From assembly GCA_000318405.1 (NCBI GenBank), contig KB291788.1, positions 40,458-94,143 of the forward strand: a stretch of DNA of 53,686 nt, given 5' to 3'. Under the pieces are notes generated by a model. That model made no database searches. It saw only the letters and a program-made list of their open reading frames with translations, and was not told the DNA's origin. The translations under genes and the position numbers were made by a program. The stretch is from Brevundimonas diminuta 470-4 (lineage in GTDB: Bacteria > Pseudomonadota > Alphaproteobacteria > Caulobacterales > Caulobacteraceae). Of the stretch, positions 8,394-14,872 are shown in pieces (positions within the stretch are counted from its first letter, which is position 1; each line of letters starts with the position of its first letter).

Positions 8394-8759
8394 GTGATGA
8401 CCGAACTTACCGATGCGGAAAAAGCGGCCCAAGAAGCTGAAATGCTTGCTGTCGCCAGAGCCGAAATGTACGCGGCGACCGAAAAGGCCAAGGCCGCCCA
8501 GTTGCCGAGCGCAGTGCGAGCGGTAGAGGTTCTGACAGGTAACGCCGCAATCATTGCGCTCGAGGTTCTGCGAGAGGCCATAGCTGCTAACGTGGATGAC
8601 CTCCCTCGTCCCCATGGCACGCCTGGCGCAGAAGGCACCAAGCAGATGCTCCAACGCATCGTCACGTCGATGGAGAGCGGTCTGGCCGCCGCTCAGGCGC
8701 GTGTCCAGGCGTTGCAGCCGACGCCAGCCCCGGCGACGCCGGCCGAGCCGGAAGCCTGA
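8394..8759 (+). CDS. Small phage coiled-coil protein after J
   Basis: The start is either GTG 8394 or the adjacent ATG 8397. The 121-aa product is Ala/Glu/Lys-rich at the N terminus (EKAAQEAEMLAVARAEMYAA), probably coiled coil, and ends in a Pro/Ala tail (TPAPATPAEPEA). It follows J by 6 nt. In many siphophages a small protein sits between J and the lysis genes and helps tail-fibre assembly, but nothing here proves that. I do not recognise a family. Confidence 0.55.
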   Translation: MMTELTDAEKAAQEAEMLAVARAEMYAATEKAKAAQLPSAVRAVEVLTGNAAIIALEVLREAIAANVDDLPRPHGTPGAEGTKQMLQRIVTSMESGLAAAQARVQALQPTPAPATPAEPEA

Positions 8760-8805
8760 CGAACCCGGTTCGTCCTCTCCCACAACTCATCGCGTAGGAG
8801 CCCGC

Positions 8806-9183
8806 ATGTCCGCAGGTGACGAGATCATCACTCCGGTCACCAAGCCGGAGGCCGTCAGCATGGCCGAAATCCACGCCATGCGCGGTTTGACCGACGCCGT
8901 GTCGGCCCTCGGCCGTCAGGTCGAGCGGATGAACGCCAAGGTCGATGACGTGCGCGAGCGGGTCATCAAGCTGGAGGCGCGCGAGTACGAGCGCCAGATC
9001 GAGGCCCTGAATGACCGGCTGTCCGCCGCCTTCAAGCGGATCGACGATCTGGAGGGGACGCGGGACCAGCAGAAGGGCGCCAAGGCCCTGGTCGATTGGC
9101 TGCGTCAGACGGCCCCGTGGCTGCTGGCCGGCATCGCCGCCTTCGTCGCCGGCATCAGCATTAAGAATGGAGCTGGAGCATGA
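8806..9183 (+). CDS. Phage coiled-coil membrane protein (XhlA-like)
   Basis: I chose ATG 8806 because AGGAG lies 8 nt before it; the open frame back to 8596 is a shadow. The 125-aa product has a central coiled coil (QVERMNAKVDDVRERVIKLE, then LNDRLSAAFKRIDDLEG) and one C-terminal membrane segment (APWLLAGIAAFVAGISI). This layout is that of XhlA-type proteins, which assist holins in lysis. The stop overlaps the next start as ATGA, and the next gene is a two-helix membrane protein, so the pair probably acts at the membrane in lysis. The name is by architecture only. Confidence 0.55.
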   Translation: MSAGDEIITPVTKPEAVSMAEIHAMRGLTDAVSALGRQVERMNAKVDDVRERVIKLEAREYERQIEALNDRLSAAFKRIDDLEGTRDQQKGAKALVDWLRQTAPWLLAGIAAFVAGISIKNGAGA

Positions 9184-9467
9184 CCGACACCCCTATCCAG
9201 CCGCCCGCCACCCGGCTTGAGCGCATCAAGAGCTTCATCGGCGATCTGGCCAGGCCGTTCGCCATCATCGCCACGTCGTTCGCCGCCTCCTGGGCGACCA
9301 TCGTGATCGCCTATCGGGTCGAGAACGGGAACGACGGCGCCATCTTCATCGGCGGGGTATTCGCGGGCGTCGGCGCGCTCTACATCGGCAAGGCGTGGGA
9401 GGTGGCGAAGACAGGAAAGCAGACCGCTGAGGTCGAGATCGCCAAGGCGAAGACCGAGACGGGTTAG
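9180..9467 (+). CDS. Holin-like small membrane protein
   Basis: This 95-aa protein has two hydrophobic segments (about residues 26-47, FAIIATSFAASWATIVIAY, and about 55-72, AIFIGGVFAGVGALYIGKAW) and a charged C-terminal tail (TAEVEIAKAKTETG). Small size, two membrane helices, charged end and location upstream of the endolysin and spanins fit a class II holin. No diagnostic sequence motif exists for holins, so the call is from topology and context. Translation is coupled to the XhlA-like gene. Its TAG stop overlaps the stop of a convergent leftward gene at 9464-9467. Confidence 0.55.
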   Translation: MTDTPIQPPATRLERIKSFIGDLARPFAIIATSFAASWATIVIAYRVENGNDGAIFIGGVFAGVGALYIGKAWEVAKTGKQTAEVEIAKAKTETG

Positions 9468-9682
9468 GCTGGCGTCAGCCCAGCCAGAGTCAAGGACCTT
9501 TTCTCGGTCGCCCGGCCGCATCGTTCGCGCAGCTGTCGCCACGTGGCCCGCCCTTCGATCCCGAATACATCAGACTGAGTATAGCCCTCGCTGACCAATG
9601 CTCGTCGCACTTCTGACGGGACGCGGAAACGCCCGCTGTCAGCCAGTTCGAAAGCGCGCTGGATTACCGGTTTCTGCAACAT
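9464..9682 (-). CDS. Small leftward protein inside the lysis module (72 aa)
   Basis: I chose ATG 9682, which has GGGGAG upstream. The 72-aa product reads MLQKPVIQRAFELADSGRF followed by VPSEVRRALVSEGYTQSDV and a C-terminal RATWRQLRERC. The pattern 'A-ELADSGRF-xx-EVRRALVSEGY' recurs in small proteins of alphaproteobacteria, often near prophages, and has no assigned function. It probably forms a compact helical bundle. It is transcribed against the surrounding lysis genes, together with two further small leftward genes. Confidence 0.55.
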   Translation of the reverse strand: MLQKPVIQRAFELADSGRFRVPSEVRRALVSEGYTQSDVFGIEGRATWRQLRERCGRATEKRSLTLAGLTPA

Positions 9683-9752
9683 TCTGAACTCCCCTGTCAG
9701 GCGAGTCTGAACGCAGCGGTCTCGGTTATGGTTGCTCGTGGCTTGGCAGGGT

Positions 9753-9857
9753 TCAGCCCACGGCCATCCACAAGAGCACACCGAAAATCGCCGCGCACAG
9801 TGCGATCAAAACCAACTCTGTGATCCGGTCGTTTCTTCGATGTCGCCGCCCAGGCAT
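9753..9857 (-). CDS. 34-aa single-pass membrane peptide
   Basis: A 34-codon frame starts at ATG 9857 with GGAGG 9 nt upstream. The N terminus is very basic (MPGRRHRRNDRI) and is followed by one hydrophobic helix (ELVLIALCAAIFGVLLWMAV). A strong ribosome site and a clean positive-inside membrane helix suggest a real mini-protein. It might modulate lysis or be a small membrane-active peptide; there is no homology I can name. The call is tentative because of length. Confidence 0.4.
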   Translation of the reverse strand: MPGRRHRRNDRITELVLIALCAAIFGVLLWMAVG

Positions 9858-9882
9858 GTTTCGCCTCCGAAGCAGGCCCAGA

Positions 9883-10104
9883 TCATTGGGCGATGATCCG
9901 TCCCCGCTCAATGTCATAATCGAGGACGCCTTCGCCGGGCTCAAATCCGTGCTGTCTAGCCCGGAGTGCCGCGGTTTCGGGCGACGCCATCATGTGATCG
10001 GGTCGCCGTTGCGGCTTGCCACCGACGATCGGCGCGAACTCGTACCAGACGAGCGGCATGGAGCCTGACGCACGCCTTACTCGCAGGATCACTGCCGTTC
10101 CCAT
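9883..10104 (-). CDS. Small leftward phage protein (73 aa)
   Basis: From ATG 10104, with GGGAGGG just upstream, the frame gives MGTAVILRVRRASGSMPLVW and so on to YDIERGRIIAQ (73 aa). The longer frame to 10332 reads antisense of the endolysin and is rejected. The middle part (KPQRRPDHMMASPETAALRA) suggests a small mixed alpha/beta protein. I recognise no family. It is the first gene of the leftward group 10104-9464 and is divergent from the endolysin. Confidence 0.5.
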   Translation of the reverse strand: MGTAVILRVRRASGSMPLVWYEFAPIVGGKPQRRPDHMMASPETAALRARQHGFEPGEGVLDYDIERGRIIAQ

Positions 10105-10131
10105 CCGTCCCTCCCAAGAGACCCGCGTTCG

Positions 10132-10163
10132 TTGACATAGAGGGAACGGGGAGTTTTTACAAT
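10132..10163 (+). promoter_or_regulatory. Possible sigma70-type promoter of the lysis genes
   Basis: TTGACA at 10132-10137 is a perfect -35 hexamer, and TACAAT at 10158-10163 is a good -10, but the gap is 20 bp; using TTTACA at 10156-10161 gives 18 bp. It lies 17 bp before the endolysin ATG and downstream of the divergent leftward gene. The region is AT-richer than its surroundings. The spacing makes this uncertain. Confidence 0.35.
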
Positions 10164-10180
10164 CTGAACTGGAGACCACC

Positions 10181-10774
10181 ATGCTCGACGCACGTCGACT
10201 GCAGGGGCGCCTCGGCGTGCCTGCTGATGGCATCATCGGCGCTGGAACCTTGACGGCGCTGTTCGCGCGGATGGCGGCGCAGAAGCCGATCGCGGAGGAG
10301 TTGGGCCTCGCGGCCAACGTCCACTTCCGCACCTACGGCATTCTCGATAGCGGCCTGCGCCTGGCGCACTTCATGGGCCAGTGCGCGCACGAGAGCGGCG
10401 GCTTCCGTTTCATGCAGGAGATCTGGGGGCCGACGCAGGCGCAGAGGGGCTACGAGGGCCGCGCGGATCTCGGCAATACGCAGCCAGGGGACGGCCGCCG
10501 CTATCAGGGACGCGGCCCTATCCAGCTGACCGGCCGGGCCAACTATCGCCGCGTCGGCCGGCAGATCGGCATCGACCTGGAGCGCCACCCGGAGATTGTC
10601 TCCCACCCGTCGATCGGGCTGCTGGTCGGCTGCTTCTACTGGAGCGACCGCAAGCTGAACGCCAGGGCTGACGCTGACGATCTGCTTGGGCTGACTAAGG
10701 CCATCAACGGCGGGACGAACGGGCTGGAGGATCGCCGCCGCCGCACAGCGCAGGCCAAGGAGCTGATCCTGTGA
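10181..10774 (+). CDS. Endolysin, glycoside hydrolase family 19 (chitinase-type)
   Basis: The 197-aa product cleaves the peptidoglycan glycan chain at lysis, by family analogy. Residues about 6-30 (LQGRLGVPADGIIGAGTLTA) look like a short peptidoglycan-binding repeat. The GH19 domain follows, with FMGQCAHESGGF carrying the likely catalytic Glu71, then YEGRADLGNTQPGDGRRYQG, GRGPIQLTGRANY and a C-terminal TKAINGGTNGLEDR, all standard GH19 endolysin blocks. The size is normal for phage members and all key blocks are present, so the gene looks intact. The start has GGAGACC upstream. It overlaps the Rz-like gene by 4 nt. Confidence 0.85.
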   Translation: MLDARRLQGRLGVPADGIIGAGTLTALFARMAAQKPIAEELGLAANVHFRTYGILDSGLRLAHFMGQCAHESGGFRFMQEIWGPTQAQRGYEGRADLGNTQPGDGRRYQGRGPIQLTGRANYRRVGRQIGIDLERHPEIVSHPSIGLLVGCFYWSDRKLNARADADDLLGLTKAINGGTNGLEDRRRRTAQAKELIL

Positions 10775-11145
10775 TCCGCGACCTCCTCCGCGCCATCGGC
10801 CCCGCGTCATGGGCCGTCGTCGCCATCTGCGTCCCGCTGCTGTTCGTCCTGGGCTGGTGCGCCGCCACCGCGCCCGGCCGGGAAAGGGCCAAGCAGGACC
10901 GCGCTATCGAGGCGGCCAACGCCAAGGCGCGCGCCACGGACGCCGAAGCGCGTGACCGGGCAGCCGATCAGCGGCTGACCGACCTGAAGATCAATCATCA
11001 ACTGGAAAAGGAACGGACCGATGCGGTCTCTGCGATCCCTGACGCTCGCCCCACTGCTGGCCGCGTCGCTCTTGCTTGTCACCGGCTGCGCGAGCAGGGA
11101 GCGCGTGACGCCGATCTACCCTCCGAGTGCCGACCTGGCCGTTGA
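10771..11145 (+). CDS. Inner-membrane spanin (Rz-like)
   Basis: The 124-aa product has one N-terminal membrane helix (ASWAVVAICVPLLFVLGWCA, about residues 12-31) followed by a long charged helix (AKQDRAIEAANAKARATDAE ...), the architecture of the i-spanin Rz. The i-spanin links to a lipoprotein partner to fuse inner and outer membranes in the last step of lysis. The start overlaps the endolysin stop by ATGA. The 3' part overlaps the Rz1-like gene out of frame by 125 nt, the classical Rz/Rz1 arrangement. Sequence is not conserved in this class, so the call rests on topology and overlap. Confidence 0.7.
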   Translation: MIRDLLRAIGPASWAVVAICVPLLFVLGWCAATAPGRERAKQDRAIEAANAKARATDAEARDRAADQRLTDLKINHQLEKERTDAVSAIPDARPTAGRVALACHRLREQGARDADLPSECRPGR

Positions 11146-11335
11146 AGCCAAGCCGATCATGCCGCCGGAAGCGGTGCGCAGCGATGCGGCGGGGATCGCC
11201 CATGACATCGCCATCGAAGGCTGGGGCGAGCGCGGCTGGGATGCGGTCGGGCGGCTGTGTCGCTGGGCGGCCGACAACGGGATGAAGGGGCTGAGTTGCC
11301 CGCCGCCGCCTGAACTGCCGCCCAGGCCTGGCTAG
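11021..11335 (+). CDS. Outer-membrane spanin lipoprotein (Rz1-like)
   Basis: The 104-aa product begins with a signal peptide and lipobox: RSLTLAPLLAASLLLVTGC, with Cys at about residue 23. The mature part is Pro-rich at both ends (YPPSADL, and PPPPELPPRPG at the C terminus), as is typical of Rz1. It starts within the Rz-like gene in another frame. Together they would form the spanin complex across the periplasm. At about 80 mature residues it is longer than lambda Rz1 but within the range for o-spanins. Confidence 0.7.
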   Translation: MRSLRSLTLAPLLAASLLLVTGCASRERVTPIYPPSADLAVEAKPIMPPEAVRSDAAGIAHDIAIEGWGERGWDAVGRLCRWAADNGMKGLSCPPPPELPPRPG

Positions 11336-11343
11336 GCAACAAC

Positions 11344-11520
11344 TCATTCCGTCTTGTCGCGCCGGGCTATTCGATCTCGGCGGGCGAGTTCACGCTCAAT
11401 TGCCTCTCGGATGAGGTCGAGACGATCTTCCCCATCTCGAAGCGCAGCGTCCATCCGAGCTTTGGCGCCCGCTGCCAGCGTCAAATTGACGTTCTCGTGC
11501 CACTTCTTGGTTCTCCCCAT
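11344..11520 (-). CDS. Ribbon-helix-helix-like small DNA-binding protein
   Basis: From ATG 11520, preceded by AGGCGG, the 58-aa product reads MGRTKKWHENVNLTLAAGAK, then ARMDAALRDGEDRLDLIREA and IERELARRDR. A short strand (ENVNLTL) followed by two helices is the ribbon-helix-helix pattern of Arc/CopG-type regulators. A TTG at 11556 with its own AAGG site would add 12 basic residues and is the alternative start. Direct repeats just upstream (11569-11607) are plausible operators for autoregulation. It is convergent with the spanin genes and divergent from the next gene. Confidence 0.55.
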   Translation of the reverse strand: MGRTKKWHENVNLTLAAGAKARMDAALRDGEDRLDLIREAIERELARRDRIARRDKTE

Positions 11521-11568
11521 GCGACGCCGCCTAGCGTGTACGTGAATGTCGGTCAAACTCCACCTTTT

Positions 11569-11607
11569 TCATGTACGTGATATTGACGATATATCATGTA
11601 CGCGATA
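11569..11607. promoter_or_regulatory. Direct-repeat operator-like sites between divergent genes
   Basis: TCATGTACGTGATA (11569-11582) and TCATGTACGCGATA (11594-11607) match at 13 of 14 positions with start-to-start spacing of 25 bp. A partial third copy, GTACGTGA, is at 11538-11545. They lie between the leftward ribbon-helix-helix-like gene and the rightward gene at 11641, so they could be binding sites for that protein. Repeat binding is typical of the family; the pairing here is inferred. Confidence 0.5.
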
Positions 11608-11640
11608 ATGCCTCAATCAGATACACGATTGGAGCAGCCA

Positions 11641-12018
11641 ATGAGTGGGTTCTTCCTTATCCCCGGCTCGCCGGAGCACGTGGCCCGTCAGACCGAGAGC
11701 GCTGAGCGGGAGCAACAGATCGACGCTGCCAACGAGGCGCGAGCTAGTGCCATTGATCAGGCCTTCCGGGATGCGGAGATGGACCGCGAGGGGGCGATGC
11801 TGCTGGAACTGGCCCGTCTCATTGACGGTTCGAGCTTTAGGTCCAGAGAGGAGGGTTTGGAGCGAGTGGAGAGTATGCGCAGGGGGCCGCGCGGGAATGA
11901 CCCAGATTACCAGCGTGTGATTGCCCTTCATGGAAGGATCGCGCGGATGGCCCCGGAGTATGCACTTGTAAAGGCTCGCGCAGTTCTATCGCTGGTGCGC
12001 TCGTGGGGAGCGGTCTGA
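11641..12018 (+). CDS. Hypothetical prophage protein (125 aa)
   Basis: I chose ATG 11641 with GGAG at -9; the open frame from 11596 runs through the repeat sites. The product starts MSGFFLIPGSPEHVARQTES, continues with a long Glu/Arg/Ala-rich helix (AEREQQIDAANEARASAIDQ) and ends ALVKARAVLSLVRSWGAV. It is probably all-helical and soluble. No family is recognised. It is divergent from the ribbon-helix-helix-like gene and may be under its control. It could be part of the prophage tail end. Confidence 0.5.
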   Translation: MSGFFLIPGSPEHVARQTESAEREQQIDAANEARASAIDQAFRDAEMDREGAMLLELARLIDGSSFRSREEGLERVESMRRGPRGNDPDYQRVIALHGRIARMAPEYALVKARAVLSLVRSWGAV

Positions 12019-12235
12019 TAACTTCCGGATAAATGGAAAGGACCGCTGCGGTTCGCTGGGGCGGGCTTTCGTCGTTTCTATGTGGGCCCGCCATTAGTCG
12101 GCTGACGGGCATAAGAAAACCCGTCTGCCACATTGGGACTCAGGCGGGCCTAATGAGCCGAAGATCGTGACCTGTCCGCCAGGACTCCTTCTGACGGATA
12201 TTCGCGTTCGTCTGTTTTATGTGCGACACTGAGTG

Positions 12236-12577
12236 ATGGCGCAAAGAGAAGACGCGGGTGTTTGGTTTGTCCTGGGCGGATTGGTTGCTCTGGCAATTAC
12301 ACGCCCTGACCTTCTCGTCACGCTGGTGACTTGGGGGGCTTGGTCCCTTCTGCTAGTTCCCCTCGTGTTCCTGGCGATAGCGGTGCTCTGGCATCTCGTA
12401 CGCGCGCTCTGGGGATTTATCCTAGCGGCTATATTCGCAGTGATTGGTGCTCGCTTTCTAGGAGAGTGGGGCGCCGCGCTGGGCATAGCGTGTGCTGGAT
12501 GGATTGTGTGGGCTGAAGCTTGGTGGCACGAAACGCATGGGACCGCTTCCGGCAAGTCGCCCGAGATTATTGAGTGA
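12236..12577 (+). CDS. Small membrane protein with four predicted helices
   Basis: The 113-aa product (from ATG 12236; GTG 12233 is the alternative) is almost entirely hydrophobic: VWFVLGGLVALAITRPDLLV, then LLVPLVFLAIAVLWHLVRAL, FILAAIFAVIGARFLGEWG and LGIACAGWIVWAEAWW. The end is hydrophilic (HETHGTASGKSPEIIE). No motif identifies it. Between 12019 and 12235 there are two short hairpins (12061-12091 and 12104-12125) and no gene that I can support. It lies at the probable right end of the prophage, so it could be phage or host. Confidence 0.45.
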   Translation: MAQREDAGVWFVLGGLVALAITRPDLLVTLVTWGAWSLLLVPLVFLAIAVLWHLVRALWGFILAAIFAVIGARFLGEWGAALGIACAGWIVWAEAWWHETHGTASGKSPEIIE

Positions 12578-12657
12578 TCGCACTTATCGCGGCGGCCTTA
12601 ATCAGGAAGCCAGCAGCAATCTTAGGGAGCGCCGGTCGAGCTTCGGGCTCCGCCATA

Positions 12658-12683
12658 AGCCCGCTCTCTTCGGAGGGCGGGCT
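12658..12683. terminator. Hairpin, possible terminator
   Basis: AGCCCGC (12658-12664) pairs with GCGGGCT (12677-12683) around a 12-nt loop. There is no T-run on either side, so factor-independent termination would be weak. It separates the membrane-protein gene from the ferritin-fold gene and might mark the end of the prophage transcript. Confidence 0.4.
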
Positions 12684-12784
12684 CAATGCGACCTAATAGG
12701 CGGTCGACCTAATCCAGGCAGCGTTAGCATATGGAACAAGGTTCCGAAGAAGCCCTTTTCCTCCCGCCAACCAGGAGGAATAAA

Positions 12785-13285
12785 ATGGCTGACAAAACCC
12801 TCGACAATCTCTTTCACGACACCCTCCGGGACATCTATTACGCCGAGCGTAAAATCCTGAAGTCGTTGCCGAAGATGGCTCGTGCCGCGCAGTCGCCGGA
12901 GCTGAAGGCCGCCTTCGAGAAACACAAGGATCAGACTGAAGGTCAGATCGAGCGCCTGCAACAGGTGTTCGAGATCATCGGCAAGGCCGCGCGCGGAAAG
13001 ACATGCGACGCCATCGAGGGCATCCTCGCCGAGGGGGATGAGATCATGGAAGAATATAAGGACACGCCCGCGCTCGATGCCGGACTTCTAGCCGCGGCCC
13101 AGGCGGTAGAGCATTACGAGATCACCCGTTACGGTACGCTGAAACGCTGGGCGCTGGTGTTAGGCCTCAAGGACGCTGCCGCTCTTCTGGATGAGACGCT
13201 GCAGGAAGAGTCGCAGACGGATGAAGATTTGACGAGCATCGCCGATGCCGCCGTCAACGCCGAGGCGCTCTCGTCTGCCGCATAA
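12785..13285 (+). CDS. YciE/YciF-like ferritin-fold stress protein (DUF892)
   Basis: The 166-aa product reads KTLDNLFHDTLRDIYYAERK, then ILKSLPKMARAAQSPELKAA and, further on, AVEHYEITRYGTLKRWA and LLDETLQEESQTDEDLTSIA. These are the conserved helices of the DUF892 family, a four-helix ferritin-like fold with Glu and His residues that can bind a di-metal site. Relatives are induced by stress in enterobacteria; the reaction is unknown. ATG 12785 is preceded by an excellent AGGAGG. The length is normal for the family. A strong terminator follows. It is monocistronic. Confidence 0.85.
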   Translation: MADKTLDNLFHDTLRDIYYAERKILKSLPKMARAAQSPELKAAFEKHKDQTEGQIERLQQVFEIIGKAARGKTCDAIEGILAEGDEIMEEYKDTPALDAGLLAAAQAVEHYEITRYGTLKRWALVLGLKDAAALLDETLQEESQTDEDLTSIADAAVNAEALSSAA

Positions 13286-13315
13286 CTGCGAGAATGCCCC
13301 TCAGGCGCCGCTACG

Positions 13316-13352
13316 AGGCCCGCTCCGGCTATCCGGGCGGGCCTTCCTTCGT
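13316..13352 (+). terminator. Terminator after the DUF892 gene
   Basis: AGGCCCGC (13316-13323) pairs with GCGGGCCT (13337-13344), with an inner CCGG/CCGG pair extending the stem, followed by a T-rich stretch (TTCCTTCGTTTT). It lies between the stop of the DUF892 gene and the stop of the convergent Ku gene and could serve the rightward transcript. Confidence 0.6.
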
Positions 13353-13377
13353 TTTGAACCGCGTGAAAAGGCGGCTT

Positions 13378-14235
13378 CTAGCCGGCTTTGCGGCGGGGCG
13401 CCGCCCGGCGCGCCTTCGCCGGCGCTGCTTGGGTCTTTGCCCCCGTCCGACGCCGAGGCGCAGCGCCGCCCTCCAGGCTGGCGCGCAATGCGGCCATCAG
13501 ATCCACTACGTCCGTGTCTTCAGGCTCAGCGGCGCGGACCGGCTTCTGGCCCTTCTGCTTCGCTGCGATGAGCGCCTTGAGCGCTTCCTCATAACGATCG
13601 ACGAACTGATCAGGATCGAACGGGCCGGCCTTTTGCTCGATGATGCGGCGCGCGATGTCGACCATGGCGGGGTCGGGAGCCTGGTCCGTGATGGCCCCGA
13701 AAACTTCCCGCGACGCCCTGACCTCGTCGCGTGTGCGCAGGGAATAGGCCAGAATGCCGCGATCGCGCGGCTCAAGCGCCAGGAGGCGTTCCCGCGTTGA
13801 CAGAACGACGCGGCCGAGAGCGATCTTGCCCTCGGATCGCATAGCCTCGCGGATAACCCCGAACGCCTCCTCGGCCAGGGCCCCCGCCGGGGCTAGGTAG
13901 TAGGGGTTGTCCCAATACAGGCGGTCGATCTCCTCTTCGGGCACGAAGCGTTCGATGTCGATCGTCTTCGTGCTCTCCAGCTTGACCGATTTGATCTCGT
14001 CGTCGGTCAGCAGGATGTACTCGTCCTTGGCGACGACGTAGCCCTTGACCAGCGAAGACCTTTCGACCGGCCCAGTGTCGGGGTCGGTCGTCACCATGCG
14101 AATGCGGTTGTTGGTCTCGGGGTTGATAAGGTTGAACCGCACATCGCCGCCGGAGCTGGTCGCGGTGTAGAGCGCGACCGGACATGTCACGAGGGAAAGG
14201 CGCAGGTGTCCCTGCCAGGTGGGGCGATAAGCCAT
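13378..14235 (-). CDS. ku: Ku protein, DNA end-binding (non-homologous end joining)
   Basis: The 285-aa product is a bacterial Ku: MAYRPTWQGHLRLSLVTCPV at the N terminus, NPETNNRIRMVTTDPDTGPV, then VKGYVVAKDEYILLTDDEIK and a basic Ala/Pro/Arg/Lys C-terminal tail. Ku forms a homodimeric ring on double-strand break ends and recruits the ligase LigD. The beta-barrel core (about residues 8-180) and the bridge are complete; the basic tail is the variable part that helps DNA and LigD interaction. No ligD is in the window, so its partner must be elsewhere or absent. The neighbours on the same strand include an SRAP gene. Confidence 0.9.
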   Translation of the reverse strand: MAYRPTWQGHLRLSLVTCPVALYTATSSGGDVRFNLINPETNNRIRMVTTDPDTGPVERSSLVKGYVVAKDEYILLTDDEIKSVKLESTKTIDIERFVPEEEIDRLYWDNPYYLAPAGALAEEAFGVIREAMRSEGKIALGRVVLSTRERLLALEPRDRGILAYSLRTRDEVRASREVFGAITDQAPDPAMVDIARRIIEQKAGPFDPDQFVDRYEEALKALIAAKQKGQKPVRAAEPEDTDVVDLMAALRASLEGGAAPRRRTGAKTQAAPAKARRAAPRRKAG

Positions 14236-14305
14236 GTCGGACCTCCGGGCGGCGCCGCATGCGCCGCCGACTCAACACCGGGCCCGGTGATTCGCTCCCT
14301 TATGA

Positions 14306-14542
14306 TCAGTCGCAGGGCTCCGCCTGCCCGTCGTTCAGGTCGATGACGAAGCAGTGTTCCTGCCCGCCGTCCAGGTCCGCCACGAAGATGCGGATCTCGT
14401 CGTCAGCGTCGACGGGCGGAGAGTAGAGTTCGGTAAATCCGACGGCCGCCGCTTCAAAACTGCCGGCTTCCAGGACGTGGCCGTGCGCCCGGCCGAGACC
14501 TTCAGCATAGGCGAAATAGCGATGCTGTTCAGGTTCAATCAT
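14306..14542 (-). CDS. Small conserved-type protein (DUF5961-like)
   Basis: From ATG 14542 the 78-aa product reads MIEPEQHRYFAYAEGLGRAH and ends DGGQEHCFVIDLNDGQAEPC. A helix containing EAAAVGFTELYSP lies between two beta-rich parts, and IRIFVADLDGGQEHCF looks like a paired strand. I associate this pattern with DUF5961, found in alphaproteobacteria, but from memory only. It is the third gene of a leftward set that includes the SRAP gene (14869-15600), 58 nt downstream of the previous stop. The function is unknown. Confidence 0.5.
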   Translation of the reverse strand: MIEPEQHRYFAYAEGLGRAHGHVLEAGSFEAAAVGFTELYSPPVDADDEIRIFVADLDGGQEHCFVIDLNDGQAEPCD

Positions 14543-14599
14543 TCGCGGCTCCTCTCTGTCTGAACGCAGGGGGCCGGAAAAGGATTCCATGATTCGGCG

Positions 14600-14872
14600 T
14601 CAGGCGGCTCGCGTCACATCCCGATAGGGCTCGCCCCGATCGCCCGCCTCAGATCTGGTCAGCACCCGCGTTTCGAACGCCGAGGAGATGGCGACCTTGA
14701 TGCCTCGGTGCCGGATACCTTCGTCCAGAGACTTGGCCGTCCGTTCGATGCTGTAGAGCGTTTCGCACCATTCTTCGCTGTTGACCTCGATGAGGCCGGG
14801 CAGGAGGTCGGGGTCGTCGCCGGCGGACGCCATCATGGCGTCGAGAGCGGTGGTCAGTTGGTCGGGCGTCAT
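14600..14872 (-). CDS. Hypothetical 90-aa protein coupled to the SRAP gene
   Basis: ATG 14872 overlaps the SRAP stop in an ATGA. The 90-aa product begins MTPDQLTTALDAMMASAGDD and includes EVNSEEWCETLYSIERTAKS and LDEGIRHRGIKVAISSAFET. It is an acidic, helical protein with no motif that I know. The overlap with the SRAP gene suggests co-translation and possibly a shared task in DNA damage, but that is inference. The longer open frame to 15271 reads the SRAP gene out of frame and is rejected. Confidence 0.5.
   Translation of the reverse strand: MTPDQLTTALDAMMASAGDDPDLLPGLIEVNSEEWCETLYSIERTAKSLDEGIRHRGIKVAISSAFETRVLTRSEAGDRGEPYRDVTRAA

Noticed and set aside
12061..12125. Two short hairpins as prophage attachment site or terminator
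   Set aside because: GCGGGC/GCCCGC and GACGGG/CCCGTC are short GC pairings without a T-run, and no duplicate of the sequence was found at the left side because the left prophage end is outside the window.
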